Of a DNA stretch of 64,000 nt, positions 39,504 to 52,079 are shown in pieces. Position 1 is the stretch's first letter. Each line of letters opens with the position of its first letter. The translations under genes were made by a program, and so were the position numbers. Below the pieces are notes generated by a model that was not told the origin of the DNA, searched no databases, and worked only from the letters and a program-made list of their open reading frames with translations. The DNA is from Karalla daura (lineage: Eukaryota > Chordata > Actinopteri > Chaetodontiformes > Leiognathidae), in the NCBI GenBank assembly GCA_029224185.1, contig CM055205.1, positions 13,711,961 through 13,775,960 on the forward strand, read 5' to 3'.

Positions 39504-40380
39504 CAAGAACCACCTCACTGGTGTGAAGATAAACCCTTCCGCCCCATAGATCCTGTCAGCTACGACTATTTGTCTCTTGATGTGTCAGTGCATATGCGCG
39601 CCTTGACCGCATCATATCCGAATTAACCTCTCGATGGCTGCCATTAAAATGGAAATGGGTGAGCTCAGCGATCCTACTCGCATCCATACATTAGGCTAAT
39701 GTCCAGGGCAGGACGACACTGTCTGCCATTACAGACAAGCCAAATGCAGTGGAAGGCACTTGCAATAGGCATCCTCCCACTTCCGTCAACTCCCACCACA
39801 CACACACACACATAAACACACAGGTTGTCTCCACTGAGCTGAATGGCAAAGGTTGTTTCCTTAAAAGGGCAAGAAAATGAAGCTCACATTTCCATAATCG
39901 TGCACATTCAAAGGTTGTAACAGCCTCCTGCTGCACAAATGTGTGAAGCAAAATGGCAGTCTGTGTAAACATATCCAGAGAGGACTAAATAAAAGACAGG
40001 TGAAAGCATTTGGACACCAGGGCTTTCAGGTGTAAATCAGCTGACGTCAATTCTGACGATCACACCCAAAGCGTTTGCGTGTCTTTTTATCTTTTGATGC
40101 CTTTTTATCTGTGGCATATGCCTATGCCAACATGCATTTACACACATGAGAAAATACACAAAAACACATTGCCACAACATAGTCTGAAATGTGCAAAGCA
40201 AGAAGAAAAAAACACAGGGAATTGTGGCCAAAGACGAAGGCATTGAGGAAACTGGCTGAGTGCTGATGCACAGACGAGGCGTGCATGCAGAAATGCAGAC
40301 TTGCATGAGTGCATGCACACATTGTTGACTATCATCAGGGCCAGCAAAAGAGGCACAACGGCGCATGTGTTCTTTCAGAC

Positions 40381-40399
40381 GGGGGGGGGGGGGGGGGGG
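40381..40399 (+). repeat. Poly(G) run, 19 bases
   Basis: A G homopolymer in csmd2 intron 1. Confidence 0.9.
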
Positions 40400-43036
40400 T
40401 AGGCAGTTCCTTCCAGCTGGGTCATATTTAACCAGTAGTATTATCACATCAGCAAAAATGACCCACAGACCATCCGCTTCCTCAAAAATCCTCAAAAATC
40501 ACATCAACTGAAGCACAAGCAAAGGATTTTACCCAACTCCAACCCTGGTTTACTAAGAGACTATTGTTCCCTCATTTAATTATTTTCCTCATTGCCATCT
40601 CTGCTTATCAATATACTGTCATAATGGCTCAGTGGCTCTCAGTTTGCCGCAAAACTACACAGCTCCTCAACCACCCACACACTGAGGCTTCAAGCTGATC
40701 AATAGAAAAAAGCCCATTTGGAGTCAAAAACATGTTGTGGTTGGTGTTCTTCTCTTTCACAAAGACCCCACTCTTTGTGGGGGAGTTTATTCAGCACTGA
40801 TACAAATGGGCCTCCCACTCAAACCACAAAGAGACTAGATGCCTGGAGACGTGTGTGCGTGTTTGCTGGTGTGTCTTCATGTTTGTTCATCTGTGATAGA
40901 GCTACAACACATAAACACAGCCCTGGTTCCTTGTACTCAGCTCTGGCCCTTTTTCTTCTTTCTTGGCCCTGGGCTGCATTCCAACACCCATATGAGCACA
41001 CTACTTAATATGCCACAAAAAGACTTAGTATGTCTGAATACATGGTGTGTCAGGTGGGTTATGCCAAAAATACCATGATGTCCTACAGCACTCACTCACA
41101 TTTTGCAATTTTCAAGCCAGCCTGTTTCCCTGGGTATCCTAGCCCATAGTCCTGCGCGTAGCAGAAAGCAGAGATACAGATGACAGCTCACTGACAGATG
41201 ACAGAAGCTGCAACGACAGATGACAGTGCACTCAAGTGGAAATGCTACATATTTTTGTGATGTGTGCGTTTAATACATTCAATTTTGCACCACCATCTGT
41301 GACAGATGTACGGTACTTGTGGAAGGTGCAGTATTATGCTGAAGTATGTTCCAACTGTACTGCACAGCAGTGTGCAATGGTACTAACTTTGTAACAGGCA
41401 ACGTTAGAGAAATTAAGAGTGTTAAGTGTTAAAGGAAGAATCAGCTATGTTTCCCTTCAGAGTTCATTTTTTTGATTATGTTCTGCACAAAATATACCAT
41501 TACATAGCGGGTGTAAGGCACTTCATCTTTTTTAACAGTTTCTGACAGTTACATTTGTATAAACCTACCCCTAGTTTACATATTTTTTTATTTATTTGTT
41601 TATTTTTTGCCAGTTTTAAACTGGCAGTCACTGTGCTGAAGTTTTCCACACATTTACTGCTTTCAGGCGAAGGTGAATATTTTCCTTTAAAAGTCTTTAC
41701 AAAAGACCCACTGTAGCTTCAAGATCTGTCCATGTTAAAGAACTGTGTTCTGAAAGAAGTTTCTTTGCATGTGATATAAAAACGTTAAATATAACACAAC
41801 AAATGAGGACAGTTGGAATTGGCATACAAGTGACGTGCTCACTAATAATATGCATTATGTGGAAAAAATTATGCACTCATGTCATTCATCCTTCTTAATT
41901 TTACTACCTAATCAGATTGAAACTACTGAAAATTACATCACAAAAGTGTGGTTTGGTTGGTTGGACTGGTTGGTTTGGACACATTGGGGGTCCTTTGTTT
42001 GAGCCATTTATCCTGCTTGTGCCCCCTGAAGCGTATTGCTTACACACGTAAAACAAATACTGTCTTAAATATATAATCAAAGTCAATGGACTTTTTTTAA
42101 GGTATCTGTTTCAATCTTTTGCCAGTAAATCCACCCATGTGGGACTGAAATTCATATCTGCCATTATTTACAAGCTTCCCTGAGTTCTGTAACAGTATGT
42201 TTTAGTTACATATTAATGCATTAAGGAAAAATGAAGAAAAAGAAGATGGAGAAGTATAGTTCGAAGAGCCTCACTCACTGCTCCTGTCACAGGAGCTGTA
42301 TGTTGTTCCCATGACAACAAGAAAACAAGAGAGCACATGAAGACAAATCCCTTTTCTCAATTATTTATCATTGTTTGAGTCCGCCTTTGCAATTCATCTC
42401 ACACATCTCACACGCCGTCATACAGGCAACCACGCATAGCACACGTCACGCTCTCATGTCGCACACGCATATGAAACATACCACTTTCTTTTTTTTTCTC
42501 TCCCAGTCTCTCGTACTCATGGTGGGAGAAAAGCCCAATTATGTGACACTAATGTGTAAAAGAGTGAAAGTCAATTATCACCTCATTTTCATTCTGTTCT
42601 CATGCAACAGCTGGTCTCCTGTTAAACTCAACATAAACTGAGGAGGCAATCTTGGTTACATCATACCATGAATTTGTACTTAAATTATACCAGAAATCAG
42701 CAGAAACACTTTCTCTGCAATCAATATCAACAGGAGGTAGCACTGCACTGCTCAAAGGGTCAGGTCATGACTGTCCCAGCAGGACTATTCTATCAGAGAG
42801 ATGGATGGGCATTGGTTGATCAACCAGCGTCACTTCAACTTGCTGCACTAGATTTTCACCTTTCAACTCAGGTCCTAACTGCCCCCAGCAAAGGCTCAAG
42901 TGTCCACTGCAGACCACAATCGTGAATTAAAAGGTCTAAATGCATCACTATGACAGCCGAGAATTCAATTGAAGTGAAAGAAGATATTGCCAGTGCATGT
43001 TGATTTTCCACTCTGTTGACAGAATTAAGTCAAACC

Positions 43037-43150
43037 AGTGTTATTTATATAACCCAATTTCACAAATTTGTCTCAAGGGGGTTTTTCAGCCTCTACAGCA
43101 TATGACACCTTCTATCTGCAGAGCCTTAATTTGTATAAAGAAAAACAAAA
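43037..43150 (+). repeat. Dispersed fish repeat (TTATATAACCCAATTTCACAA type)
   Basis: The order TTATTTATATAACCCAATTT, CAAATTTGTCTCAAGGGG, CCTCTACAGCATATGACA and TTGTATAAAGAAAAAC corresponds to a very common percomorph interspersed repeat in my memory. This copy is moderately diverged and ends in an A-rich stretch. Confidence 0.6.
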
Positions 43151-45274
43151 CAGAAAAAAAAGAGCAGAAAAAGTATGCACACATACACAGACTATACCAA
43201 AGAAATGAAGACAGATAATAACAAATATAGAGATTAGAAAAAAAAATCTGACAACCCAAATATATTTGCAAATGGTAAACACTAAACTAGTGTGTTTAGA
43301 TCATAAAACGAAGCAAACATCTTGGCCAAGTGGCAGATTGGCAGTCTGTGTCTGACACCATTTCTTGACTGCTTGATTGGCAATTTTGTCTATTTCTGTG
43401 GCAGACGTCAGCAGACACTTTCCACTTGGTTCCATTCATTGTGAATTTCTTGTCAGCGTGACGGCAAAACATGTAACATGAGCCAGCAGACAAGTGCTAG
43501 AGATTAAGGGTAAACTCTTCTCGACACCGGACACTGGGGGTGATTACGGTGGAGTTGTTAACTTATCCACAGAAAGCTGAGATGAATAGGTGTCTAGGTA
43601 TTTGGAGGTTATTGCTCCAGGTTACAAAAGAGCAAGCCATTGACTGAATCAACTGTAAAATCCTTCTTACATTATTTCACACTGCATGCTTTTGTAGGCA
43701 ATAAAAATATGAGCTATACCATGTTAATTAGTGATATTTAGATGTGCTGGTAGGTGGAGTTTTGTTCCCTTTGGGCAGAGCGAGCCTGGCTGCTTCACCT
43801 GTTTCCACTTGCTGACCAGCTGTTTGCTGGGGCTTTATATTTAATGCACAGAGAGGGCTATCAGGCTTGTGAAGTTGTGCCAAGTAAACAAATAGTTGTA
43901 CACAAAATGTCGGGGAAAAATTTTCAAAACAGTCGCTCCCTGGTGCAATAGAGGATAACATCTGTGTTTTTGAGAATGGACCACGGGGTTATGTATTAAA
44001 CTCTATTAGAATCAATATTTACAAAGATCTAAAGAAAACCAATGAACGAGTTTCTCAATGTACTGAACTCAAAATGGACCTTCCGTGTGAACTGAGCACT
44101 ATCATGATGACTCTGCCTCTTTCCCTGAAAAGGACTGCGAACAGATTGCCTATACATTGGAAAGAGAGAGAAGCAGCACAGGAAGGAGGAAGAAAAAAAA
44201 AGACAAGGACAAGGACAAGATACCTCCTGCCCGGGATCTAATCTTCAATCACTGGGATCACTGATATCTGATAAGAACAGTGTAAATCAGGAAGCTGAAG
44301 AAACCCCTGCCTGAGCTTTGTGTCTTTACAAGACAGACGGGGCATTTACATCTGTCTCTCACTTCCTGGGGATTTACAGTAGCTGAGGCAAATTCCACAT
44401 GTCTGATGATAACAGGAAAACGAAATTGGAACCAAGATTGAGATTCCTCTGTGGTGGATTTGCTGCCACGCACAGCCAAGAGACCTTCTGAAAACTTTAT
44501 TATTTTTTTTCACCTGTCGTTATCCAGGGAAGATTGACTGAGCATCTGTATGTATACGCTCCAAGCATATGTTACTCTGCCAGCACGTCTCGCCCCGCAG
44601 CAGCGGTTGATACGGTGGATGCGCATGATCCAGGAGCACCCCATTACAATTTAATGGGTGCACTGTCTTCTACCGGGTAGTGACAGCAAAATTAGAGCCA
44701 CTTTTCTCTAATGTGCTTGAGCAAGGCACTTTGCCATAACCTCTCTATCCACTTCCAAATGTGTCTAACTGACATGAACTGCTAGGATACAGATGACAGC
44801 AGAGGACTGCAGCTCCGCAGAGGCTTAAATGCCTACATTTAAATTTCCTGGACATACAAGGGAGCACAGACATAATGTACATATATCAATTTAGCACTGT
44901 CCTCTGGGAGATGGTAAGAATCGTATTAGAGGAAACTAGTTTATTCCATATTCTTCCATATTTCTGCCGGTGTGTTTTTCTCCTTTGCCAGATTTGAACT
45001 CTTGACTTGATAACCGGAGCTCCAAGATATATAGACGGCTCATTTTGAGATGTGTGTGCATCATTCTTGATGAATGCAAAGCATTTTACTGTGGCAATAC
45101 CATCAAACTGAAACATAATTTTTAAGTGTTTAATAGATGAACTTGCTGAGGAAGCAATTGAATGGTCCTGAAATTAATTGGATGTTCCTCATCATCTCAT
45201 TGAGTGCCACTTTAATCAAGATATTCTACAAAAGTCCATCTAGATACAAGTTCAGAAGGTTTAATAGTCCAGTT

Positions 45275-45282
45275 TGTGTGTG

Positions 45283-45346
<64 letters not shown>
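45275..45346 (+). repeat. (GT)n microsatellite, about 72 bases
   Basis: A long GT run with a single GC interruption, followed by GGAT-type units (about 45,495-45,520). Confidence 0.95.
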
Positions 45347-45348
<2 letters not shown>

Positions 45349-46627
45349 TGTATGAGTGTGTGTATGTGAGTCAGTGTGACAGTCATCAGTGTGACGAAGC
45401 ACAGTGACAGAGCTTAGGCCATCTGGAGACAGATGACAATGTGAATCACCAGAGAGAGGGATGGAGGAGAGGCAAGAGGGGGTGGCTGCAGGGTGGGTGG
45501 ATAGATGGATAGATGGACAGAGGGAGGATAAAGGGGTGAGGAACAAGTGGGGAGAAAGAGAGAGGGGGAAGAGGGATGACACAACGGCAGGTGGGTGGGG
45601 GAGAAAGGGTCCATGACGATGGAGCAGCCGCATCATCTGAAGGCGGCACAGGAGCCTGCACACACAAACACCCACACACAGAGAAACACACGTACAAACA
45701 CATCCTGTCTCTCAGTGGCCCTTTTTGAGCTGGCTAATGACCTTCTTGTCAACACTTTAGTCTAATCATCCTGGAGTGAATGGGGGTGGTAACTCACAGA
45801 TTTGTGCACACACACACACACATGCATGTGCCAACGAGCTGACTTACACGCTGTTAGCAGTTGAAATAGGAGTCTGCTTGATGCGTGTTAAGAAAATGAG
45901 CCCTCCAAATAGATCATTTACTAAAGAGAGGAAAATCACTCAAAAAGCAACAGAAACACAGGGCCCAGATTATCTCTCAGCTGGTGTAAGCTTATCACCC
46001 ATCCACTCTGAGCCGGCTCCCATCTCTCCCTCTTATTCCCCAATAGATTTTGTCCAGCTTTTTTTTTCACCAACCAGTTCCACTTCTTAATGATCCCCAT
46101 CTTCACCAGGTTATTCTCATCCACTCAGGGAGGAAAAAGAGAAACTTTCATAATGTGCTTTGCATCCCGCACATTCCCCCGTTTTGAGTAAATAGATAAT
46201 GTCGTCTCTTTCTCAGGCTCCAAGCCCATGCCGTTATTGCTCAATGGTGAATGCAGAGAGCAGATGGGAGATGGGAGGCAACAGACCTTGCAGGTCGAGG
46301 AGGATTTGAGTTTGAACAGAGAAGGCAGACAGGTGGAGAGACGTCAACAGCAAAAGAGAAGCAGGACGCCCATACAGTCGACATTCGAGTTACACTTTTG
46401 CCCATGTGATCTGGTGTGTTCTGAAGACCACTGAGCTGAGACTGGTCTGGCTCTCATAAATCAAAATCAAATTTCTATCGCACATGCGACATACGGAACA
46501 GTAGCGCATCCACAGTGGGGTTTGGGATTCAGGTGCAAACCTGTAGTGGCCATCTTCAATAGTTCCCAGCAAAAACTAGGGATATACCAATAGTAATCAA
46601 CATGCAAGATATTTATGGCTATAAATG

Positions 46628-46802
46628 CCAGTCAGTTGGAGACTCTAAATTGCCCCTAGGTGTGAGTGTGACAATGAATGAAGCGTGTGACCTGTATTGT
46701 CTAGGGTGTATTCCCTGCCCTCACTCTGTGTCCTGGAAATGAGCTCCAGCAAATGTCTGTGATACCATTGGGTACAAAGAAGACATGGATGGATGGATGA
46801 AG
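46628..46802 (+). repeat. Copy of the same dispersed repeat family, right part
   Basis: TTGGAGACTCTAAATTGCCC, TAGGTGTGAGTGTGA, GTATTGTCTAGGGTGTATTC and a terminal GGATGGATGGATGA match the right half and the (GGAT)n tail of the family. It is the best-preserved copy here. Confidence 0.6.
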
Positions 46803-48270
46803 GGATTGCATGAAACTACAACAACTTGTGAAAAAGGCTTGAACTAGATCAGGTTTGACATCTACTGAATAGTGAGTCTGTGGGGCCTTCACGAGGATCT
46901 CTGGTCACTAAATCATGACATTATAAAGCATAGCAAAGTCTATTCAAACCAACATATGCCGCTCTTGTCCTCTTCTACAGTTGTTACATTGGATGATTCA
47001 TTTCTGAGAAATCATCAACAGCAGAGTTTCCAAATGGGTTTTTCCAATTAAAACTGCATCAATTAGAGCTCTGCTGGCTTTCTCTCTGCCTCTGGCTCTT
47101 TCAAATGAAAATCTTTGAGGTTGGCAAACTTGAAGTTTGAGGCCAGCATTTTGTGTTTGTTGAACTTCAAAATAAAACTTTCCCTGTGTAGAAACACACA
47201 TGCTCCCATCCACGTGCTTCAATCCCCCTGATACCCACAAACACACACACACACCTCCTGATTGCATGAATGTGAGAAAATGTCACAAAGTAAAAGAAAA
47301 AAGATAAAAGGAAAGAAAAGGGGCATCAACCCCTTCAGTCCTTATAACATTACTGCAAGTTGCATCATGAGCACAACGCGGGGCCTTTCTAGACAGGCCT
47401 GTTACACACGCACTGTGAGCCACTGCCTCATCCTCAACCTGCCGCCTCCTCTTCTCCTCCTCTTCCTCATTCTCTCTGATACAAACACAGGTTGATTATC
47501 GTTTATTGAGCAACAAGTCCCTAAGGACTGCCAGGTTTTGATCCAGGGTAGAGGACTCAAATAACTCCAACAGAAAAAAAAAGAAAAAACCTTTTCCCAG
47601 ATCTCTTATCTCCTGCCCCCTTGAGAAGGATAATATAGCTGCAAATCAAGCATCAGAAACTTGTGTCAAAGAGAGATTTGACCGATTGAGGCAGCATCAC
47701 AGCGATAACATCCGCATGAGACACGTTGCTTATCAAACATGGTGACTCTCACTTGGCAGTGGCACACATGTTATCAGCCTCATTAATTGACAAGTAATGT
47801 GTGTAGAGGGCAGTGTTGGGGGGTGTCAGTGTTGTTACTTTACAAATGTGTTTCACAACAAAACACATGCTCCAAAATGTAATTTGTGACAGTATTACAA
47901 AAGAATATTGAATTTGCAGGGTGTATTCTGAATACTTTAGGTTACTTCAACATTGTCCTCTGCTTCAAAATCAGGTTTATGATAGTTATACAACTATGAG
48001 GAATAAGCTTTAGTGATTGGTACCAAAAACAGTTGAGGACAGACTAACCTTTACAGCAGTATGAATCACACCAATTGACTCAGAATCACAAAACACTGAT
48101 CGTTATTTGTTTGAAAGAAAAAAAAAAGTATCTAGTCTGGAACTTTTTGCACCAATACACAAAAATGTTATATTTTGCACTGCAGTGATGACAAGCTTTC
48201 CATCTGCCCATTCATCCATCTATCCATGCATCCATCCATTTTCTTACTCTTACGTCATGGGGTCTATAGT

Positions 48271-48320
48271 AGAATAGAATAGACTAGAATAGAATAGACT
48301 AGAATAGAATAGAATAGAAT
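48271..48320 (+). repeat. (AGAAT)n microsatellite
   Basis: Ten five-base units, eight AGAAT and two AGACT. Confidence 0.95.
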
Positions 48321-48689
48321 ATGCATTTATTTTTTCCCACGGTGGGGGAATTTCAACTGTTGGTCTGCTGCTGCCCATCACCAAGAGAAGGCAGGGGATA
48401 TATGCACTCTGGACAGGTTGCCAGTCCATCACAACGCATACTTGCTATGTCCCTCTATGTCCCATTGCTTTGAAAAAGTGTGTCTTTTTTCCCTACTTGG
48501 TGTTCTAACCTGTAACCTGACAGTTCCATCGCTCCATCTATCTATATTTCTATATCTGTCTTTGAGGGAGTGAGTGAACGCGCAAAAAAGATGAATTCAG
48601 CCATGCAACCAACAAATCTCTGATGGATTTAAAGAGCTACCATATTGGGAAACAGTCTTTCATGTTGTGTATTCTGCAGTTACATGCAT

Positions 48690-48850
48690 TGCATTAGTCC
48701 CAAGCACCGGTTGCAGCGGGAGATAACGCCGCGGCCCCGGGGTCCGCTCCGCCTCTCCGCAGTGTGGGGCTCTGGTGCCGCTCAATGGGAGGATGGGGCA
48801 ATTGCTGGTGGCTGCGGCACCGAGGGACGCACCGGAGAAGACCACCTCAG
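48690..48850. promoter_or_regulatory. Isolated CpG-rich island in csmd2 intron 1
   Basis: About 160 bases rich in CG (GCCGCGGCCCCGGGGTCC...) lie about 1.7 kb from csmd2 exon 1 inside intron 1, separated from the main CpG region by ordinary DNA. Both strands are open here for 60-100 codons, as expected of GC-rich DNA. It could be an alternative promoter or an antisense start. There is no protein match I can support. Confidence 0.35.
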
Positions 48851-48961
48851 ATGTAGTCACGCATAAAACCCAGACAAACCCAGGTCAGACGCTAGAAAGC
48901 ACGGGCTCTGAGGGCCAAACGAAGATAAAAGAAGATTTAAAAAAACGAACAAACATTAGAC

Positions 48962-48989
48962 AAGAAGAAGAAGAAGAAGAAGAAGAAGA
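48962..48989 (+). repeat. (AAG)n microsatellite
   Basis: Nine AAG units just beyond the intronic CpG island. Confidence 0.95.
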
Positions 48990-49765
48990 CGCGCAAATAA
49001 AAGTGGAAAAGATTTGCCCCAAAAGAAAAGGAAGAGTGCCGATGGGGGGTTTAGAGGTGGTGATGGTGATGGGTGATGGGTGACGCCACCCCACGTCAGC
49101 AGGTGGGGCGCATCAACAGTGGGAGTTGTGTGGTGGGAAGGGGATGACGTTTCTGATAAATTGTAAAACACCACACTCATACAGCATAAGATAAGATGGT
49201 GTGTGTGTGTGTGTGTTTGTGTGTGTCGGTGCAGCTGAAAATGTGCCCAGTTTCCACTCGTGGATTATGTGCTGTCCAAGCAAAGGTATGAGTGGGCGAA
49301 CAGAGCCATGACTCATTGTCAAATTCATATTGTGGCCGTGGCAAGTATTCTTGGCTTTTCTGCTAAAAATAGTGCCCATTCTGTGGTGTGGAAGCCAAGA
49401 CAGTGATAAAACGCTTGGCTTTCTTTGCCAGAGGACCTGCTCGGGTTGGAGGATGGAGGGTGGATGAGGTGGGAAGTGGAGGAGAAGTAGGAAAGGCGAG
49501 AAAAAAAAAATCATGCGGCTCTTCCCCGAAAGAAAGCCTGGCCTCTAAGTGATGCCACAGGCTTTTCGTGGTCGATGCCCATAACTGAATGAATAAGTAA
49601 AATAAATAAATAAAATCGCGGATCAGTAACCGAGTCCCTCCTTTCAGAAAACACATTAGGCTGCGAGAGTAAATGAATAGTAATGATAATCTGTTGAATG
49701 CCCAGCTCCGGTTTCAAGATTTCCATTTGCAATTAATCAAGGACAGAAAACCCAGTCAGTTAATT

Positions 49766-49774
<9 letters not shown>

Positions 49775-49818
<44 letters not shown>
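49775..49818 (+). repeat. (AC)22 microsatellite
   Basis: A pure 44-base AC run close to the csmd2 CpG region. Confidence 0.95.
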
Positions 49819-49823
<5 letters not shown>

Positions 49824-49900
49824 GTATAAGCAACAAGAATATGCAGTGAGGAGAAAATGTTGTTGACGTTCGGTTGGACAAGTGAGAGATTTTATGCGGT

Positions 49901-50036
49901 TTGTTGAAACTGAGGAGGAGCAGTCGAAAAGAGGAGCGTCACACATACACGCACGCACAAATGCAATCTTGTTGAAACTGAGAAAGAACAGTAAAAAAGT
50001 GCGTCTCCCTCAAACACGCGTACGCGCGCACCCCCG
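49901..50036. repeat. Degenerate 68-bp tandem duplication
   Basis: TTGTTGAAACTGAG occurs at 49901 and again at 49969. It is followed in both copies by a related AG-rich stretch (GAGCAGT versus GAACAGT), GTGCGTC or GAGCGTC, and then CA/CG-rich DNA. Confidence 0.6.
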
Positions 50037-50760
50037 AGCGCGCACACATACATACACACACGCACGCGCACACACATTCCTAACGACTCTGAACAGCATA
50101 ATAATCAGCCTGCGTGACCACCGGCAGCAGCCCAACACAACGCTCCTTTGAGCACCTGTAAAAAGGCAGCACACACACAACCACGAAGGCAGCGCAGATG
50201 TGTATGGTAACACCTCGGCAACTATGGTTAGATCCAGCCCCTCACAAACCGCCTGGACAGGCTTGGAGGGAGCACTTCAGAGCGGCCACCTCCCCACTAT
50301 TAATAACTTTGGGCTGTTGAGATGGAGCAGCAGCAGCAGCGGCAGAGGCTGCTCCTCGCTGCGCCCCCAGGATGAGGGAGAGCGGTGCTGATGCTGATTT
50401 GCATTCAGTCGGGGATGTAGGAGGGAGGGAGGGATGAGAGGGGGGGTGAGCCTGCTGCATTTTGCATGTCTTAAGACTGGTGGGGAGGTAGCGGGACTTA
50501 CCCTTCACTGAGGCGGCCAGAAGCCCCATATACAAGAAGAGCAGCCGGCTCCAGTGGTGCGCCTGCACCTTCATCAGAGCAAAAATCCGTATTCCGTCCC
50601 TGCTCCCGCAGGCGCATCCCGCTCTCCCCGCAAGTCCCGATGCTCTGTCCCGGTTTGCAGCGGCGGTCATGGCAGGGCTGGTGTATCTCTGAAGCTTCTT
50701 AGTTGTTTTTTTTTTTCTTCTTTTTTTTTCTCTTTCTCAGATGGTCGAAAAGGGGAGATT
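49985..50760 (-). promoter_or_regulatory. csmd2: CpG-rich probable csmd2 promoter and 5' UTR region
   Basis: CpG dinucleotides are dense from about 49,990 (ACGCGTACGCGCGC runs) through exon 1 and its upstream flank, in contrast to the CpG-poor introns. Exon 1 begins at 50670 on the minus strand, so transcription should start a little above that. No TATA box is evident; a T-rich run at 50701-50740 lies in the likely 5' UTR. The extent is judged by eye. Confidence 0.4.
50502..50670 (-). CDS. csmd2: csmd2 exon 1 (N-terminus and signal segment)
   Basis: First coding exon of a CUB-and-Sushi multiple-domain protein, a very large type I membrane protein. Reading on the minus strand from the ATG at 50670-50668, 56 codons plus one base run to a consensus donor (GTAAGT at 50501-50496). 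The first 32 residues are Arg/Ala/Gly-rich. They are followed by an internal Met (50574-50572) that opens a signal-like stretch: Lys, His and Arg, then the hydrophobic LLFLYMGLLAASV. Either Met could be the start; the second alone gives a classic cleavable signal peptide, while the first gives an extended leader of the kind I recall for CSMD3. The exon ends in phase 1 and joins exon 2 to give ...SVKAQNCSY. It sits at the edge of CpG-rich DNA, as expected for a promoter-proximal exon. Gene identity rests mainly on exons 2 and 3, so the name is inferred by splicing continuity. Confidence 0.85.
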
Positions 50761-51365
50761 CACGCGGTGTCGGCGCTGAGAAAAATCCCAATGCATGGAG
50801 GAGGCTCGTATCTCGCAGCTGGACTGAACCATGTCATGCAGGCACCGAGGGGTTCAGAGTCTCTGTCTGAGAAGATAGATTTCACACCTAAAGGGGGGAA
50901 AAAGGAGTGAAGGCAAATCAAGGAGGGATGTCGGGAGGAGGAGGTGGAGGTGGTGGTGGCAGAGAAGGAGGAGGAAGAGGTGAGACGTGATTCAAGTGGT
51001 CACAGAGAGAGAGAGAAAAGGAGAGAAAAAAGCAGAAAAATTCCCAGGTCCGCTCCTCATATAGGAAAGCCCATGGGCATAAAGACGTCAAAATAAGCCA
51101 TGAGATCCTCTCCTTCACTTATACGTGTCCTTCTCTGTCAAATTAGCTCCCTTAGAATAACATCTGCGGCGCAGTTACTGCAGAATAATCCACATTTTTT
51201 TTTTCTTTTCTAGGGGATTCAGAGGAGTGAGCGACGGACGGACGATGGAGAACAAGCCACGCAGGTTATCCGGATCCAAGAGAGGAAAAACACACGGATA
51301 CACTCAATCGCTTCGTTTTAGAAAGTTCTCAGCAGTCAGTGATGCTGTCTGGAGAGAGATGTGCG

Positions 51366-51396
<31 letters not shown>

Positions 51397-51464
51397 TGAG
51401 GATGTGTGTGTATTCCCAGCGTCGTCTCAGGGTCTGTGCGACGCTAAGATTCAGACTGCAGACC

Positions 51465-51468
<4 letters not shown>

Positions 51469-51511
<43 letters not shown>

Positions 51512-51560
51512 CCTCCCTCTCTTTCTCTCCCTCCCTCTCTCTCTCACTCTCCCACACTCC
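51469..51560 (+). repeat. (CT)n and (CCCT)n tract
   Basis: About 19 CT units followed by CCCT/CTTT units, between the two divergent promoters. Confidence 0.95.
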
Positions 51561-51981
51561 TCTCACATCACATGGCTGCAGATGTATCTTAACTTCACCG
51601 CCACACTCATTAGATGCAGTTTAAAGGCTAGTAACAGTGTTTAAAACTGTTGTTTCTCCCCATATCAAAACTCATCCCAGCTAAAGCTAATAGTAACGCT
51701 AATAATAATAATAATATATGAAGCATTAGATCCACCTTGTTCCAATTTGTTATGGGTAAAATTTAGTATGTGTATGGGAGGGGTTCACTGTCTCCATCCA
51801 TTATGACCAATCATTGGATTGCTCGGCAGTTTAACGTAGATGTCCACTTCCTGCTCACTGAACGTGAAATTGATGCTTAACAGGCCGGAACCCCACGCCT
51901 GTAAATTTGAATGCCATCTCCACGTTTGAAAATAAGCGATGTAATTAGTTATATATAGCGATATAATTAGTTCTATATGTA

Positions 51982-51984
<3 letters not shown>

Positions 51985-52020
<36 letters not shown>
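51985..52020. repeat. (AT)18 microsatellite
   Basis: A self-complementary AT run in the divergent intergenic region, able to extrude a cruciform. Confidence 0.95.
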
Positions 52021-52024
<4 letters not shown>

Positions 52025-52079
52025 TGTATGACGGAGGTCATACATGTCATTCCATGAAAGTTTGTCAAACTGAGCCTGT

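Larger units (their letters stand above)
33231..50501 (-). other. csmd2 intron 1
   Basis: About 17.3 kb. It contains microsatellites, two G homopolymers, two fish dispersed repeats (43.0 and 46.6 kb), a fragment at 48,405-48,440 in minus orientation (GGACAGGTTGCCAGTCCATC), a CpG island at 48.7 kb and a short (CAG)n at about 50,325. No exon is recognised. Confidence 0.8.

Noticed and set aside
40037..40495. 152-codon minus-strand open frame
   Set aside because: It crosses a poly(G) run, lacks any family resemblance and has no splice support.
48645..48866. Plus-strand frame starting GNSLSCCV, reminiscent of N-myristoylated proteins such as cyclin Y
   Set aside because: The frame opens with TTG rather than ATG, the resemblance ends after about eight residues, and the rest is GC-rich CpG-island sequence with no family match.
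51205..51592. Acceptor-like TTTTCTTTTCTAG followed by an open frame upstream of csmd2
   Set aside because: The frame runs into a (CT)n tract and has no matching donor or upstream exon; it is probably noncoding DNA near the csmd2 promoter.
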